From: Phenylobacterium sp.
GTDB taxonomy: Bacteria; Pseudomonadota; Alphaproteobacteria; Caulobacterales; Caulobacteraceae
NCBI RefSeq assembly: GCF_022402485.1
Contig: NZ_JAKRSA010000024.1
Span: forward strand, 122,358-186,357
Length of the DNA stretch: 64,000 nucleotides
Direction of reading: 5' to 3'
In this document: in pieces, positions 1 through 9,608 of the stretch
How positions within the stretch are numbered: the stretch's first letter is position 1
How the letters are laid out: the number at the start of each line of letters is the position of its first letter
Made by a program: the position numbers and the translations under genes
Notes under the pieces: model-generated
The model's input: only the letters and a program-made list of their open reading frames with translations
Told to the model about the DNA's origin: nothing
The model's database searches: none

Positions 1-1966
1 GCCGCGCGTCATCCCCGGCGGCGGCAATCAGATCTCGATGGGCGATGGGGTCGGCGAACACGTAGGCGGGAAACCCACTCTGTCGAAGGCCAAGCGGGTC
101 GCCACCGCCCCGCAGCTCCAGGTCTCTTTCGGCGATCAAGAACCCGTCGTCCGTGCGGCGCAGAATATCCAGCCGCTTTTGGCCGGCCTCTGACAGGGGC
201 GGATCATAGAGCAACACACAGGCGCTTTCGGCGCGACCGCGCCCCACACGCCCGCGGAGCTGGTGCAGCTGGGCCAGGCCGAACCGCTCGGCCTGTTCAA
301 TGACCATAATGGTGGCATTGGGAACATTGACCCCGACTTCCACCACGGTGGTAGCCACCAGCACCGACAGCTCACCTTGCGCAAAGCGAGCCATAACGGC
401 GTCCTTTTCGGGGCCAGCCATCTTGCCGTGGACCAGGCCCACACTGGGACCGATCCGGTGGCGAAGCTCCTCGGCTCGACGCTCGGCGGCGGCCAGGTCA
501 GTCTTCTCGGACTCCGAGACCAAGGGGCAGATCCAGAAGGCTTGAGCCCCGGCCCCGACCACCGCCTTCAATCGTGCCTCGACCTCAGCCATACGCCCCA
601 TCGGGATGGCGCGGGTGGCGACCGGTGTGCGCCCCGGGGGCTTTTCGTCAATCCGCGAGACATCCAGGTCTCCGAAGACAGTCAATTCCAGAGTGCGTGG
701 TATGGGCGTCGCCGACATGGCCAGAAGGTGTGTAGCCGCGCCCTTGGCCTGCAGGCGCTGGCGCTCAGCCACGCCGAACCGATGCTGTTCATCGATGACC
801 GTCAGGCGCAGGTCCTGGAAGGCGACATCGTTCTGGAACAGGGCGTGGGTGCCAACGGCCACCTGGACGGCCCCACTGGCCAGAGCCTTGAGCTTCTCGG
901 TCCGCGCCGCGCCCTTGTCCCGCCCAGTCAGCAGGACCGCGGCCAGACCCTGGGCCTCCAGCGGAGCGGCCAGAGTTTCAAAATGCTGTCGGGCCAGGAT
1001 CTCGGTGGGAGCCATCAGGGCGCTCTGCCCCTTGGCCTCGGCGACCGCGGCCATGGCCAGCATGGCCACGACGGTCTTGCCCGACCCCACATCCCCTTGC
1101 AGCAGCCGCGACATGCGCTCTCCGCTGGCAAGGTCGGCCCTGATATCAGCCAGAGCGCGTTCCTGCGCCCCCGTCAGTCGAAAGGGCAGGGCGTGCTGCA
1201 GGGCGTCTGCCAGGCGTCCAGGCCCGATGGGCGGAGCGGGCTCGGCGCGCCGGTCGGCCCGTCGCTGTCCCATGGCGAGCTGGTGGGCCAGGAGTTCATC
1301 GAAGGCCAAGCGCTGGCGGTGGGGCGCCTGAGGGCCAAGATCAGCCTCGGTTTCCGGGGCGTGCAAGCGCGCCAGACAGTCTCGCCAGCTTCCCCACCCT
1401 TGCTTGGCCAGCCAGGCCGGGTCCTGCCATTCCGGCAGGGCTGGGGTTCGGGTTAAGGCGTCGAGGGCCAGTCGACGGACCGTGCGGGCTGGCAAGCCGG
1501 CCGTGGCGGGATAGACAGCCTCGATCTCGGGGATCTGGTCGGCCTTTTCGGGGCCAACAAGATAGTCCGGATGAGCGATCTGAATCTCTGAACCGAATCG
1601 CTCGACCTTACCGCTGACCAGCCGCTGGGCCCCCACAGGATGCTGCGCCTCAATCCGGGCGCCCAGGGCACCGAAAAAGACCAGGGTTAGGAAGCCGGAG
1701 CCGTCAAAGGTTCTCACCCTCCAGGGCTGCGAAGGACTGCGTGGCGGTTGATAGGCCTCTATGGTCACAGCAAAGGTCTGCACCGCGCCTTCAAGCGCTG
1801 CATCAACCCTGGCGTGGGACCGGTAGATCAGACTGTGGGGCGCGAGGAACGCCACATCCCGCACCAGGGGGCCTGCCAGCTTGACCAACAGCGGCGCAAC
1901 CCGAGGCCCCACGCCTTTCAGCGTGTCTATGGGGGCGAAGAGCGGATAGAGAATCTCCGGTCGCAT
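1..1966 (-). CDS. recG: ATP-dependent DNA helicase RecG (3' end beyond window)
   Basis: RecG remodels stalled replication forks and branched DNA. The visible part is about 655 codons, so roughly the last 35-40 residues lie outside the left edge. The reverse strand begins MRPEILYPLFAPIDTLKGVG, typical of alphaproteobacterial RecG, followed by the wedge domain and then the SF2 helicase motifs. A DEQHRFG box (motif II), an ATPIPRTLELTVFGD stretch (motif III) and an LRGRVGRG motif VI are readable. I chose the ATG at 1966 because family members start at this MRPEIL. An in-frame ATG 12 bases upstream (1978) is possible, and an AGGAG sits between the two. The gene is divergent from sdhE, a common arrangement in this class. 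Confidence 0.95.
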   Translation of the reverse strand, partial: MRPEILYPLFAPIDTLKGVGPRVAPLLVKLAGPLVRDVAFLAPHSLIYRSHARVDAALEGAVQTFAVTIEAYQPPRSPSQPWRVRTFDGSGFLTLVFFGALGARIEAQHPVGAQRLVSGKVERFGSEIQIAHPDYLVGPEKADQIPEIEAVYPATAGLPARTVRRLALDALTRTPALPEWQDPAWLAKQGWGSWRDCLARLHAPETEADLGPQAPHRQRLAFDELLAHQLAMGQRRADRRAEPAPPIGPGRLADALQHALPFRLTGAQERALADIRADLASGERMSRLLQGDVGSGKTVVAMLAMAAVAEAKGQSALMAPTEILARQHFETLAAPLEAQGLAAVLLTGRDKGAARTEKLKALASGAVQVAVGTHALFQNDVAFQDLRLTVIDEQHRFGVAERQRLQAKGAATHLLAMSATPIPRTLELTVFGDLDVSRIDEKPPGRTPVATRAIPMGRMAEVEARLKAVVGAGAQAFWICPLVSESEKTDLAAAERRAEELRHRIGPSVGLVHGKMAGPEKDAVMARFAQGELSVLVATTVVEVGVNVPNATIMVIEQAERFGLAQLHQLRGRVGRGRAESACVLLYDPPLSEAGQKRLDILRRTDDGFLIAERDLELRGGGDPLGLRQSGFPAYVFADPIAHRDLIAAAGDDAR

Positions 1967-2129
1967 GCTCCTGAACATAGCGTGCTGGACGCCCTCAGAC
2001 CTAAGCGTTGCTGAGGATTGTGGGAGCAGGGGTCAGAGCTTGCCACCTTCTGGGCGTCGGGCACCCGGCGGGTTCCATGTGCCTTGACCCTGGCGCTTCG
2101 CTGGCTGGCGCTCTATATCCGCGCTCGCC

Positions 2130-2423
2130 ATGCCCGACACACACGACATCCGACTCAAGCGCCTCAAGTTCCGATCCTGGCATCGGGGCTTTGTGGAAGC
2201 TGACCTCATTCTTGGCGGCTTTGTTGATCGCTACGCCAAGGACCTCAGCCCCGCGCAATTGGATGTCCTGGAACACCTGCTCGATCAACCCGACCATGAC
2301 ATCTATGGCTGGATCGTTGAGCGTGGGCCAACACCACCTGAATTCAACACAGAAATCATGTTGATGATCAGGCGGTTCCGCGACGAAGCTCACACGACGA
2401 TTGGCGGCGCCCGTGGCGGCTGA
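2130..2423 (+). CDS. sdhE: FAD assembly factor SdhE (DUF339/Sdh5 family)
   Basis: A 97-residue cytoplasmic protein of the SdhE/SDH5 family, which helps attach FAD covalently to the flavoprotein subunit of succinate dehydrogenase. The family signature RGxxE is visible as RGFVEAD near residues 19-25 (in SWHRGFVEADLILGGF). The length fits the family (80-100 aa). The last 23 bases overlap the start region of mfd, suggesting translational coupling. The gene lies head to head with recG, with about 160 bases between the two start codons. Confidence 0.93.
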   Translation: MPDTHDIRLKRLKFRSWHRGFVEADLILGGFVDRYAKDLSPAQLDVLEHLLDQPDHDIYGWIVERGPTPPEFNTEIMLMIRRFRDEAHTTIGGARGG

Positions 2424-5400
2424 CGGCGTCGTCGCCCCCAGCGCCACCCAACTCAAGCGCATCAATACCGACCCTGAGCGCATCGATCTTGTCGGTGCGC
2501 CAGAAGGGTTTGACGCTCTGGTCATGTCCGACATCGTGCGGGCGCGGGGGGGCTTAAGCGTCTTCATCGCCCGGGATACGGCCCGGATGAGCGCGTTTGC
2601 CGACGCGTTCGCCTTTTTTGCCCCGGACGTTGAGGTCATGCGCTTCCCGTCCTGGGACTGCCTTCCCTATGACCGGATCGGGCCCTCGCCGGGTGTAGCG
2701 GCGCAGCGGATGACGACCTTGGCTCGCCTGGCCAGTGGCGGGTTTGCACCGAAAAAGCCGGCCCTGCTGGTGGCCGCGATTCCGGCCATGATCCAGCGCG
2801 TGCCGCCCAGAAGCGCGGTGGAGGCCGCGTCCTACAGCGCCCGTGTGGGCCGCCAGGTAAAGATTGCTGACCTCGAACGCTACTTTGCCGTCAATGGCTA
2901 TCAGCGGGCCTCCACAGTTTCGGAGCGGGGCGAGTTCGCTATCCGAGGCGGGGTGATTGATGTCTTCCCGCCGTCGGCCGATGAGCCCGTCCGGTTGGAT
3001 CTGTTTGGCGACATCCTGGAGTCGATCCGCGCCTTTGATCCGGAAACCCAGCGCTCTACCCGGCAACTCACTGAGGTTAGCCTGCTGGCGGTGAGCGAGG
3101 CGCTTTTGGACGCCGAGGCGATCTCGCGGTTCCGCACCGGCTATGTGGCCACCTTCGGCGCAGCGGGTGATGATCCGCTCTACGCCACGGTGAGCGAGGG
3201 CGGGCGGCGGGCAGGGATGGAGCACTGGCTGCCGCTCTACTATCCCCGCCTCGAGACCGTCTTTGACTACCTGCCGGTCGACACCTTGATCGCGGTGGAC
3301 CACCTTGCGGCGGAGGCGCGGGACGAGCGTCTGAGCATGCTGACCGATGCCTTTGGCGCCCGGGCTGAAGCGGGACGCAAGTCCAACTACCGCCCCCTGC
3401 CGCCGGACCAACTCTACCTTACAGCCCAAGAGTGGGAGCAGGCGCTCTCAATACGACCCAACCGTCATTTTTCGGCGTTCAACGCCGTCGAGGGTGAGCA
3501 GGTCATCGACCTGGGTGCCCGGGCCGGACGCAGTTTCGCGCCGGAACGTCAGCGCGACAGCGTCAATCTGTTCGAAGCCACAGTCGACCATGCCAAGGCC
3601 CAAAGCGCTGCGGGCAAGCGGGTGCTGTTCGCCTCCTGGACCGAGGGGGCATCTGAGCGCCTCGGGGGCATGCTCGCCGATCACGGCCTGTCACGGATCG
3701 CCCTGGCACCCTATTGGCAGGCGGCCAAGGCGGCCGACCCTAAGGTTCCTCAGCGGGTGGTTCTGCCGCTCGAGGCGGGCTTTGAGACCGACCGGCTGGT
3801 GGTCATCTCCGAGACCGACATCCTGGGCGATCGCCTCGCCCGACCGCGAAAGCGCCGCCGGGCCGCCAACTTCCTGGCCGAAGCCTCCGCCCTGACGCCG
3901 GGCGATCTGGTGGTGCACATTGAGCACGGGATCGGGCGCTATGAGGGGTTGAAGACCCTAGACGTCCAGGGTGCCCCGCATGACTGCCTGGAATTGCAGT
4001 ACGGCGGTGAGTCCAAGCTCTATCTGCCCGTAGAGAACATCGACCTTTTGACCCGCTACGGGGCGGAGTCCGAGGGGGTGACCCTGGACCGCCTGGGTGG
4101 CGCAGCCTGGCAGGCGCGCAAGGCCAAGGCCAAGGAGCGGCTTCGGGAGATGGCCGGGGGCCTGATCCGCATCGCTGCTGAGCGGGCAATGAAGTCCACA
4201 CCGGGCATTGATCCGCCGCATGGGGTCTTTGACGAGTTCTGCGCCCGGTTCCCCTATGAGGAGACCGAAGATCAGCTCAACGCCATCGGCGATGTGCTCA
4301 CCGACCTGGGATCAGGCCGGCCCATGGACCGGCTGATTTGCGGCGATGTGGGCTTTGGCAAGACAGAGGTCGCCCTGCGCGCCGCCTTCGTGGCGGCCAT
4401 GAGCGGTCAACAGGTGGCTGTGGTCTGTCCGACGACACTCTTGGCGCGCCAGCACTTCAAGACCTTCGAGGCGAGGTTCCAGGGTTGGCCCGTTAAGGTC
4501 CGGCGCCTGTCGCGCCTGGTCCCGGCCAAGGAGGCCGCCGAGACCCGCGAGGGTTTGAAGTCGGGTGAGATCGAGATCGTTGTCGGCACCCATGCGGTGC
4601 TGTCCAAGCAGGTCGGGTTCAAGGACCTGGGTCTGGTCATCGTCGATGAGGAGCAGCACTTCGGGGTCAAGCACAAGGAGAAGCTCAAGGAGCTTCGCGC
4701 CGATGTGCATATGCTGACCCTGACGGCCACCCCGATCCCACGTACCCTGCAGATGTCACTGTCTGGCATCCGCGAGATGTCGATCATCGCCACCCCGCCC
4801 GTCGACCGGCTGGCCGTGCGGACCTATGTGACGCCCTGGGATCCAATCACGGTGCGCGAGGCGCTCCTGCGTGAGAAGTACCGTGGCGGTCAGGCCTATT
4901 TCGTGACCCCCAGGATCGCCGATCTGCCCAATCTGGAGCGCTTCCTCCGCGAGCAGGTGCCCGAAGTCCGGTTTGTGGTCGGCCATGGCCAGATGCCGCC
5001 GACCCAGCTCGAGGAGGTCATGTCGGCCTTCTATGACGGGCAGTATGATGTCCTCTTGTCGACCACCATCGTGGAGTCAGGCCTGGACGTGCCCACGGCC
5101 AATACCCTGATCATCCACCGGGCCGATATGTTTGGCCTGTCGCAGCTTTATCAGATCCGGGGCCGGGTAGGCCGGGCCAAGGCGAGAGCCTATGCCTACA
5201 TGACCACCCCAGAGGACAAGGTGATCACCCTGTCCGCAGAGAAGCGCCTCAGAGTGCTTCAATCTCTCGATAGCCTTGGCGCAGGTTTCCAGCTGGCCAG
5301 TCATGACCTCGACATTCGTGGTGGGGGCAACCTGCTGGGTGAGGAGCAGTCGGGCCACATCCGCGAGATCGGCGTCGAGCTTTACCAGCAGATGCTGGAG

Positions 5401-5910
5401 GACGCGGTCAACGAGCTGAAGGAGCTGGTCGGCGCAGAGGGCGTGCAGGATCGGGGCTGGTCGCCGCAGATCAACACCGGCGCGGCGGTGCTCATTCCGG
5501 AGGCCTATGTCCCCGATCTCAATGTGCGACTGTCGCTCTATCGCCGGCTGTCAGAGGCTGAGCAGGCGGCAGATCGTGAGGCCCTGGCCGCCGAACTGAT
5601 CGACCGCTTCGGCCCCCTGCCACCCGAGACGGACCAGCTTCTCAAGGTGGTGGCGATCAAGGGCATGTGTCGTCAGGCCAATGTTTCCAAAATCGACGTA
5701 GGCCCCAAGGGCGCGGTCGTCACCTTCCGCAATGACGCCTTCCCAAATCCCGGCGGCCTGATCGAATTCGTGCATCGCAACCAGATGGGCTGGCGTCTGC
5801 GCCCCGACAACAAGGCCGTGGTCAAGGGCGAGTGGGAAAGCCCTGAACAGCGGCTCAACGCCGCCGAACGCATCCTGACCGAGCTGTCGCGCCTGGCTCT
5901 GGCCGTCTGA
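2401..5910 (+). CDS. mfd: Transcription-repair coupling factor Mfd
   Basis: Mfd removes RNA polymerase stalled at DNA lesions and recruits UvrA. The protein is about 1169 residues, close to the usual 1150. Order of domains: UvrB-like N-terminal region, CarD-like RNA polymerase interaction domain starting near residue 497 (LTPGDLVVHIEHGIGRYEG), and RecG-like translocase with Walker A GDVGFGKTE near 648 and DEEQ box near 749. A TRCF C-terminal domain follows. The start is uncertain: TTG at 2401 or GTG at 2413, both inside the 3' end of sdhE. It converges on popA. Confidence 0.96.
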   Translation: MAAPVAADGVVAPSATQLKRINTDPERIDLVGAPEGFDALVMSDIVRARGGLSVFIARDTARMSAFADAFAFFAPDVEVMRFPSWDCLPYDRIGPSPGVAAQRMTTLARLASGGFAPKKPALLVAAIPAMIQRVPPRSAVEAASYSARVGRQVKIADLERYFAVNGYQRASTVSERGEFAIRGGVIDVFPPSADEPVRLDLFGDILESIRAFDPETQRSTRQLTEVSLLAVSEALLDAEAISRFRTGYVATFGAAGDDPLYATVSEGGRRAGMEHWLPLYYPRLETVFDYLPVDTLIAVDHLAAEARDERLSMLTDAFGARAEAGRKSNYRPLPPDQLYLTAQEWEQALSIRPNRHFSAFNAVEGEQVIDLGARAGRSFAPERQRDSVNLFEATVDHAKAQSAAGKRVLFASWTEGASERLGGMLADHGLSRIALAPYWQAAKAADPKVPQRVVLPLEAGFETDRLVVISETDILGDRLARPRKRRRAANFLAEASALTPGDLVVHIEHGIGRYEGLKTLDVQGAPHDCLELQYGGESKLYLPVENIDLLTRYGAESEGVTLDRLGGAAWQARKAKAKERLREMAGGLIRIAAERAMKSTPGIDPPHGVFDEFCARFPYEETEDQLNAIGDVLTDLGSGRPMDRLICGDVGFGKTEVALRAAFVAAMSGQQVAVVCPTTLLARQHFKTFEARFQGWPVKVRRLSRLVPAKEAAETREGLKSGEIEIVVGTHAVLSKQVGFKDLGLVIVDEEQHFGVKHKEKLKELRADVHMLTLTATPIPRTLQMSLSGIREMSIIATPPVDRLAVRTYVTPWDPITVREALLREKYRGGQAYFVTPRIADLPNLERFLREQVPEVRFVVGHGQMPPTQLEEVMSAFYDGQYDVLLSTTIVESGLDVPTANTLIIHRADMFGLSQLYQIRGRVGRAKARAYAYMTTPEDKVITLSAEKRLRVLQSLDSLGAGFQLASHDLDIRGGGNLLGEEQSGHIREIGVELYQQMLEDAVNELKELVGAEGVQDRGWSPQINTGAAVLIPEAYVPDLNVRLSLYRRLSEAEQAADREALAAELIDRFGPLPPETDQLLKVVAIKGMCRQANVSKIDVGPKGAVVTFRNDAFPNPGGLIEFVHRNQMGWRLRPDNKAVVKGEWESPEQRLNAAERILTELSRLALAV

Positions 5911-5912
5911 GC

Positions 5913-5941
5913 CCTGAGGGCCTGTGGCCCGGCCTCTCAGG
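5913..5941. terminator. Possible bidirectional hairpin between mfd and popA
   Basis: An imperfect stem-loop lies at the convergent junction. The outer arms are CCTGAG and CTCAGG and the inner stem is GGGCC-TGT-GGCCC. It follows the mfd stop directly and overlaps the popA stop. There is no T-tract, so a role as intrinsic terminator is only plausible. Confidence 0.3.
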
Positions 5942-7253
5942 TGGCCATGGCCCTGCGGGCGGCTTCTTCCAGCGCCCGGCCTGGTCCGTGGGCACCGGTG
6001 ACTTCGGCCACCCCGATATCAAACTCGACCACAAAGGGCGGTCGGTTTTCGCCTGCCTCAAAGGCTGTGCAGCCGATCACGGCGGCAATCCGCTCGCCGG
6101 CTGCCCGGGCAGCGGCCGCCGGCGTGGCGGGCAGGGCCAGGGCAAAGACCTCGTGGCTCAGCCGGGCGGCTGTGTCCTCAACCCGCACCAGACGACCGAT
6201 CATGCCGCCGATCTGCGGTATCGCCCGGTCGAGCCAGCCCTGGGCGCGGGCCTCAGTGACATCTTCCCGCTCCGAGACCTTCAGGACGCAGACGCTTAAG
6301 GGGCGATTGCGGATCCGGGAGGCCTGGGCCAGTCGGCCCAAATGGGTGGCGAACAGTTCCCGGGTAAATAGCCCCGTGGCCGGGTCCATAAGGCCGGAAC
6401 TGCGGGCCCGTTCCAGGGCCTTGCGGGTCGCGGTCTGTTTTCGATAGGCCCGGGCCAGTTCGATCACTCGCCCGGCGGTTTCAGACTCGGCTGAACCAGG
6501 CGAAGCCACGTCGGAGATGCCACGGTGATAGGCCTCCGACATGGTCAGAAAGCTCTCTTCCTGCATGTAGAGCATGGCGGGCACATGATAGAGGCGCGTA
6601 TTGCGGCGCATGCCTGCGGCGATGGACAGGGCTTCGTGGGGGTTTTCCCCGGCCCAGAGCACGACGGTGTCAAAGGGCCGCTCATGCAGATAGTCAAAGG
6701 CCGTGTAGGCGGTGAAGGCCCCCACCACCTCGGCTCCGCCCCGCGCCAAAGCGTTGGATAGGGCGAGAAACTGTGGCGCAGGCTCCCCGATGGCCAGGAT
6801 TCGGAAGGGCGCAGGATCGGACTCCGCAGAGTCCAGAGCCCTGTTCCTTTCGGCGAAGGTCTGTTGGCGGAGTTCGTACTCCTCCTCAGCCACCGCCATT
6901 CGCACCAGATTTTCCAGGCGAAGGACGGCCTGGGCCGGATGAAGTGGCGGCGCCAGGATCAGATCAAAGTCCTGCGCGCCGTCCTCAGGCTCACCAATGG
7001 CCACCACCGGCAGACGGCGAGGGGCGCAGGCGGCCTTCAGTCGCCGCGCCAGGGTCAGGGCTTCGGGCCCGCCGCTGCGGAGGTCGACAATGGCCGCCTC
7101 GATCTGCAGATCAGCAAGGGCGGCGATCCCTGCATAGGGTCCCCGCGCTGTGATGGTGCGCCAGCCAAGACGATCCAGCCCTTCGGCCAACGGTCCCGCC
7201 AGCCCGTCGTCTCGCGCGACGATAAGAACCCGCGCCTGGACGCCTGCGGCCAT
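5937..7253 (-). CDS. popA: PopA-like c-di-GMP effector (REC-REC-degenerate GGDEF)
   Basis: A 438-residue protein with two receiver-like domains (about 6-115, with Asp57 in AIVDLRSGG, and about 149-270) and a C-terminal GGDEF fold (about 285-438). The catalytic GGDEF signature is replaced by SHEVF at 366-370, so cyclase activity is not expected. The inhibitory-site motif RxxD is intact as RVED at 357-360, exactly five residues upstream of the signature. In Caulobacter, PopA is the diguanylate-cyclase-like paralogue of PleD that binds c-di-GMP at this I-site and recruits factors for CtrA proteolysis at the cell pole. The architecture, inactive A-site and I-site position all fit. I start at ATG 7253 (MAAGVQARVLIV), where receiver homology begins. 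An open frame extends upstream but is only the antisense of the SDR gene. Confidence 0.9.
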   Translation of the reverse strand: MAAGVQARVLIVARDDGLAGPLAEGLDRLGWRTITARGPYAGIAALADLQIEAAIVDLRSGGPEALTLARRLKAACAPRRLPVVAIGEPEDGAQDFDLILAPPLHPAQAVLRLENLVRMAVAEEEYELRQQTFAERNRALDSAESDPAPFRILAIGEPAPQFLALSNALARGGAEVVGAFTAYTAFDYLHERPFDTVVLWAGENPHEALSIAAGMRRNTRLYHVPAMLYMQEESFLTMSEAYHRGISDVASPGSAESETAGRVIELARAYRKQTATRKALERARSSGLMDPATGLFTRELFATHLGRLAQASRIRNRPLSVCVLKVSEREDVTEARAQGWLDRAIPQIGGMIGRLVRVEDTAARLSHEVFALALPATPAAAARAAGERIAAVIGCTAFEAGENRPPFVVEFDIGVAEVTGAHGPGRALEEAARRAMAT

Positions 7254-7353
7254 TCTCTGCACCTTTGACGCTACAAAATTTCCCCGGCTTGCGCTCAAGG
7301 CGCCAGAATCGGGCGTCCGCGAAGATATCCCGCTGGGACGTCGCGGGCGAGGG

Positions 7354-7372
7354 ATGAGGCGTAAAGCCTCAT
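7354..7372 (+). promoter_or_regulatory. Leader hairpin just upstream of the SDR ribosome site
   Basis: A perfect 7-bp stem, ATGAGGC / GCCTCAT, with a GTAAA loop ends 4 bases before the strong TAGGAGG ribosome-binding site of the SDR gene. It may stabilise the 5' end of the mRNA or affect initiation. The position makes a terminator for popA impossible, because popA reads away from it. Confidence 0.4.
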
Positions 7373-7388
7373 GGGGTAGGAGGAATTC

Positions 7389-8162
7389 ATGGTCGCTGAA
7401 ACCACGCTGAAGGGCAAGGTTGCCCTGGTCACAGGCGCCTCGGGAGGACTCGGGGCGCACTTCGCCCAGGTGTTGGCTGAGGCTGGTGCCGAGGTGGTGC
7501 TCGCCGCACGGCGATTGGACATGGTTCAGGCCGGGGCGGCCCAGATCATCGACGCCGGAGGCTTGGCCCATGCCCGAGCCCTGGATGTGGCCAAGGTTGA
7601 GCAGATTGGACCCCTGTTCGACGAGGTGGCGGCCTCCATCGGTCCGGTCTCGGTCCTTATCAACAATGCCGGCGTCGGCGGCGAGGGGCGGGCGTTGGAG
7701 CTGACCCCGGAGGCCTGGGATCAGGCCTTCAACGTCAATGTCCGTGGCGTGTTCTTCTGCGCCCAGGCGGCCGCACGGCAGATGATCGCTGCTGACCTTG
7801 CGGCGTCTGGCGGCGGTCGCATCGTCAATATCGCCTCCATTGCCGCCCACACGGTGCTGCCCGGCCTGAGCGCCTACAACGCCTCAAAGGCCGCGGTGGG
7901 CATGATGACCAAGGCCCTCGCCCGGGAATGGGCGCGGCACCATATCGCCGTTAACGCCCTGTGCCCGGGCTATGTGGAGACCGATATCAACAGCGCCTGG
8001 TTTGCCACCGAGAACGGGCAGAAACAGGTTCGCGGGTTCCCCCGTCGGCGGCTCATGGAGGCGGCTGACCTGGACGCTGCGCTGTTGATGCTCGCCGGTC
8101 CTGCGGCAGCGGCGATCACAGGAACCTTGGTGACTGTCGATGATGGTCAGTCTCTGCCCTAG
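7389..8162 (+). CDS. SDR-family NAD(P)-dependent oxidoreductase
   Basis: A 257-residue classical short-chain dehydrogenase/reductase. Motifs: TGASGGLG cofactor loop at 15-22, NNAG at 92-95, catalytic Ser150, Tyr163 and Lys167 (YNASK). The Rossmann fold is complete and the length is typical. The start is fixed by an AGGAGG five bases before the ATG. It lies 88 bases upstream of an AMACR-type racemase on the same strand, so the two may act together on branched acyl-CoA or hydroxyacyl-CoA substrates. This is inferred from context; the SDR family alone does not reveal the substrate. Confidence 0.9.
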   Translation: MVAETTLKGKVALVTGASGGLGAHFAQVLAEAGAEVVLAARRLDMVQAGAAQIIDAGGLAHARALDVAKVEQIGPLFDEVAASIGPVSVLINNAGVGGEGRALELTPEAWDQAFNVNVRGVFFCAQAAARQMIAADLAASGGGRIVNIASIAAHTVLPGLSAYNASKAAVGMMTKALAREWARHHIAVNALCPGYVETDINSAWFATENGQKQVRGFPRRRLMEAADLDAALLMLAGPAAAAITGTLVTVDDGQSLP

Positions 8163-8250
8163 GACGTCTTCGCCCACATCGTCTTGGCTGACGGCGCGTC
8201 ATGGCGCCTAGGTGGTCGAAAGACAGATCAGAACTTTGGAGGATCGCGCC

Positions 8251-9390
8251 ATGCGCCAGGGACCTTTGAGCGGACTGAAGGTGGTGGAGTTCGCCGGCAT
8301 CGGGCCAGGCCCGTTCTGCGGCATGCTGCTCTCGGATCTCGGTGCCGATGTGGTGCGGATTGATCGCAAGGGGAAAGGCCGCGCTTCGCCGGCCGATGTG
8401 ACCAGCCGTGGCCGTCGGTCCATTGGCATGGATCTGAAGTCGCCCGATGCCATCGAGGCCTGCCTGAAACTCATGGAAGGCGCCGATGCGATCTTCGAGG
8501 GTTTCCGGCCTGGGGTTATGGAGCGTCTTGGCCTGGGCCCCGAGGTGGCGCTGAAGCGCAATCCAAAGCTGGTCTATGGGCGCATGACCGGCTGGGGCCA
8601 GACGGGGCCTTACGCCCATGCGGCGGGCCACGACATGAACTACATCGCCATAACCGGCGCGCTGGAGGCGATCGGGACCGAGGAAAAGCCAGTTCCACCT
8701 TTGAACCTGGTGGGCGATTTTGGCGGCGGAGCCCTCTATCTGGCCTTTGGCTTGCTGGCCGGCGTCATCCATGCCCGCGAGAGCGGCCAGGGCCAGGTGA
8801 TCGATTGCGCCATGAGCGATGGTGCGGCCTCGCTCATGGCGATGTTCTACGGCTTCAAGGCCTCTGGCATGTGGCGTCCTGGCCGACGTAACAACATGCT
8901 TGATGGGGGCGCGCACTTCTATGACACCTACCAGTGCAAGGACGGGCGCTGGGTCTCCATCGGGTCCATCGAGCCCCAATTCTACGCCCTCCTGCTGGAG
9001 AAGACGGGCATCACCGATCCCGCCTTCCAAAAGCAGATGGACCGTGGGGAGTGGGAGGGTCTGCGCCTTAAGCTTGCCGAGGTGATTGCCGGAAAGACCC
9101 GCGACGAGTGGACGGCGATTATGGGCGGCACAGATGTGTGTTTTGCCCCTGTGCTGGACATGGACGAGGCCCCGGCCCACCCGCACAATCAGGCCCGCCA
9201 GACCTTCGTGGAAGTGTCAGGTGTTGTGCAGCCGGCGCCTGCGCCGCGCTTTTCAGCAACGCCAGGGGCCATTCAGGGCCCGCCGCCAGCGATTGGTGCC
9301 CATGATGATGAAGCCCTGAGTGATTGGGGGTTCACAGGCGACGAGATCTCGGCCCTGCGAGCCGCCGGCGCGGTCTCGGAGGAGGCATAA
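8251..9390 (+). CDS. Alpha-methylacyl-CoA racemase-like, CoA-transferase family III
   Basis: A 379-residue family III CoA-transferase/racemase (CaiB/BaiF fold). It begins [20 protein letters not shown], the usual N-terminus of AMACR/MCR enzymes. His127 (in GHDMNY) and Asp156 (in [10 protein letters not shown]) match the acid/base pair of mycobacterial MCR, which argues for 2-methylacyl-CoA epimerisation and against CoA transfer. I chose ATG 8251 because GGAGG lies 7 bases upstream. A GTG 39 bases earlier is less likely. The pathway would be beta-oxidation of methyl-branched acyl chains. Confidence 0.88.
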   Translation: MRQGPLSGLKVVEFAGIGPGPFCGMLLSDLGADVVRIDRKGKGRASPADVTSRGRRSIGMDLKSPDAIEACLKLMEGADAIFEGFRPGVMERLGLGPEVALKRNPKLVYGRMTGWGQTGPYAHAAGHDMNYIAITGALEAIGTEEKPVPPLNLVGDFGGGALYLAFGLLAGVIHARESGQGQVIDCAMSDGAASLMAMFYGFKASGMWRPGRRNNMLDGGAHFYDTYQCKDGRWVSIGSIEPQFYALLLEKTGITDPAFQKQMDRGEWEGLRLKLAEVIAGKTRDEWTAIMGGTDVCFAPVLDMDEAPAHPHNQARQTFVEVSGVVQPAPAPRFSATPGAIQGPPPAIGAHDDEALSDWGFTGDEISALRAAGAVSEEA

Positions 9391-9520
9391 GGGTCTGAAC
9401 CTAATGCTGAATTGCTGTTCAGGTCGCGTTCAGCGGGGACTTCATAGCCTGGCTGAAGGTTATGGGCTGCGCTCTCCCGTCCCTCGAAGCGGCCCTGACT
9501 TGATGGCGGACACGCCCATC

Positions 9521-9557
9521 GACGACGCGTCTCCGGTGATCCCGGCGACGCGTCGTC
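9521..9557. repeat. Perfect 11-bp inverted repeat upstream of yihY-like gene
   Basis: GACGACGCGTC at 9521-9531 is repeated in inverse as GACGCGTCGTC at 9547-9557, with a 15-base spacer. Each arm also contains the palindrome GACGCGTC. It lies in the 218-base gap between the racemase gene and the YihY gene, about 50 bases before the latter's start. No T-run follows, so it could be an operator or leader structure as easily as a terminator. The rest of this gap shows nothing I can name. Confidence 0.5.
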
Positions 9558-9608
9558 ACCCCTTGGTGGTGCTTGCGTCGCCGCGGTTTCCTTGATCAAC
9601 CTGCAAAC

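Noticed and set aside
263..1456. 397-codon open frame on the plus strand
   Set aside because: It lies entirely antisense to recG, whose helicase motifs are intact on the other strand. High-GC third positions keep antisense frames open.
2085..2117. Promoter upstream of sdhE (TTGACC and CTATAT)
   Set aside because: The two boxes are about 23 bases apart, too far for a normal sigma-70 promoter.
7254..7850. N-terminal extension of the popA frame by 199 codons
   Set aside because: This part is antisense to the SDR gene, has no domain similarity, and the receiver domain begins right at ATG 7253.
8116..9186. 356-codon minus-strand frame
   Set aside because: Antisense shadow of the racemase gene, whose sense frame has clear catalytic residues and a ribosome site.
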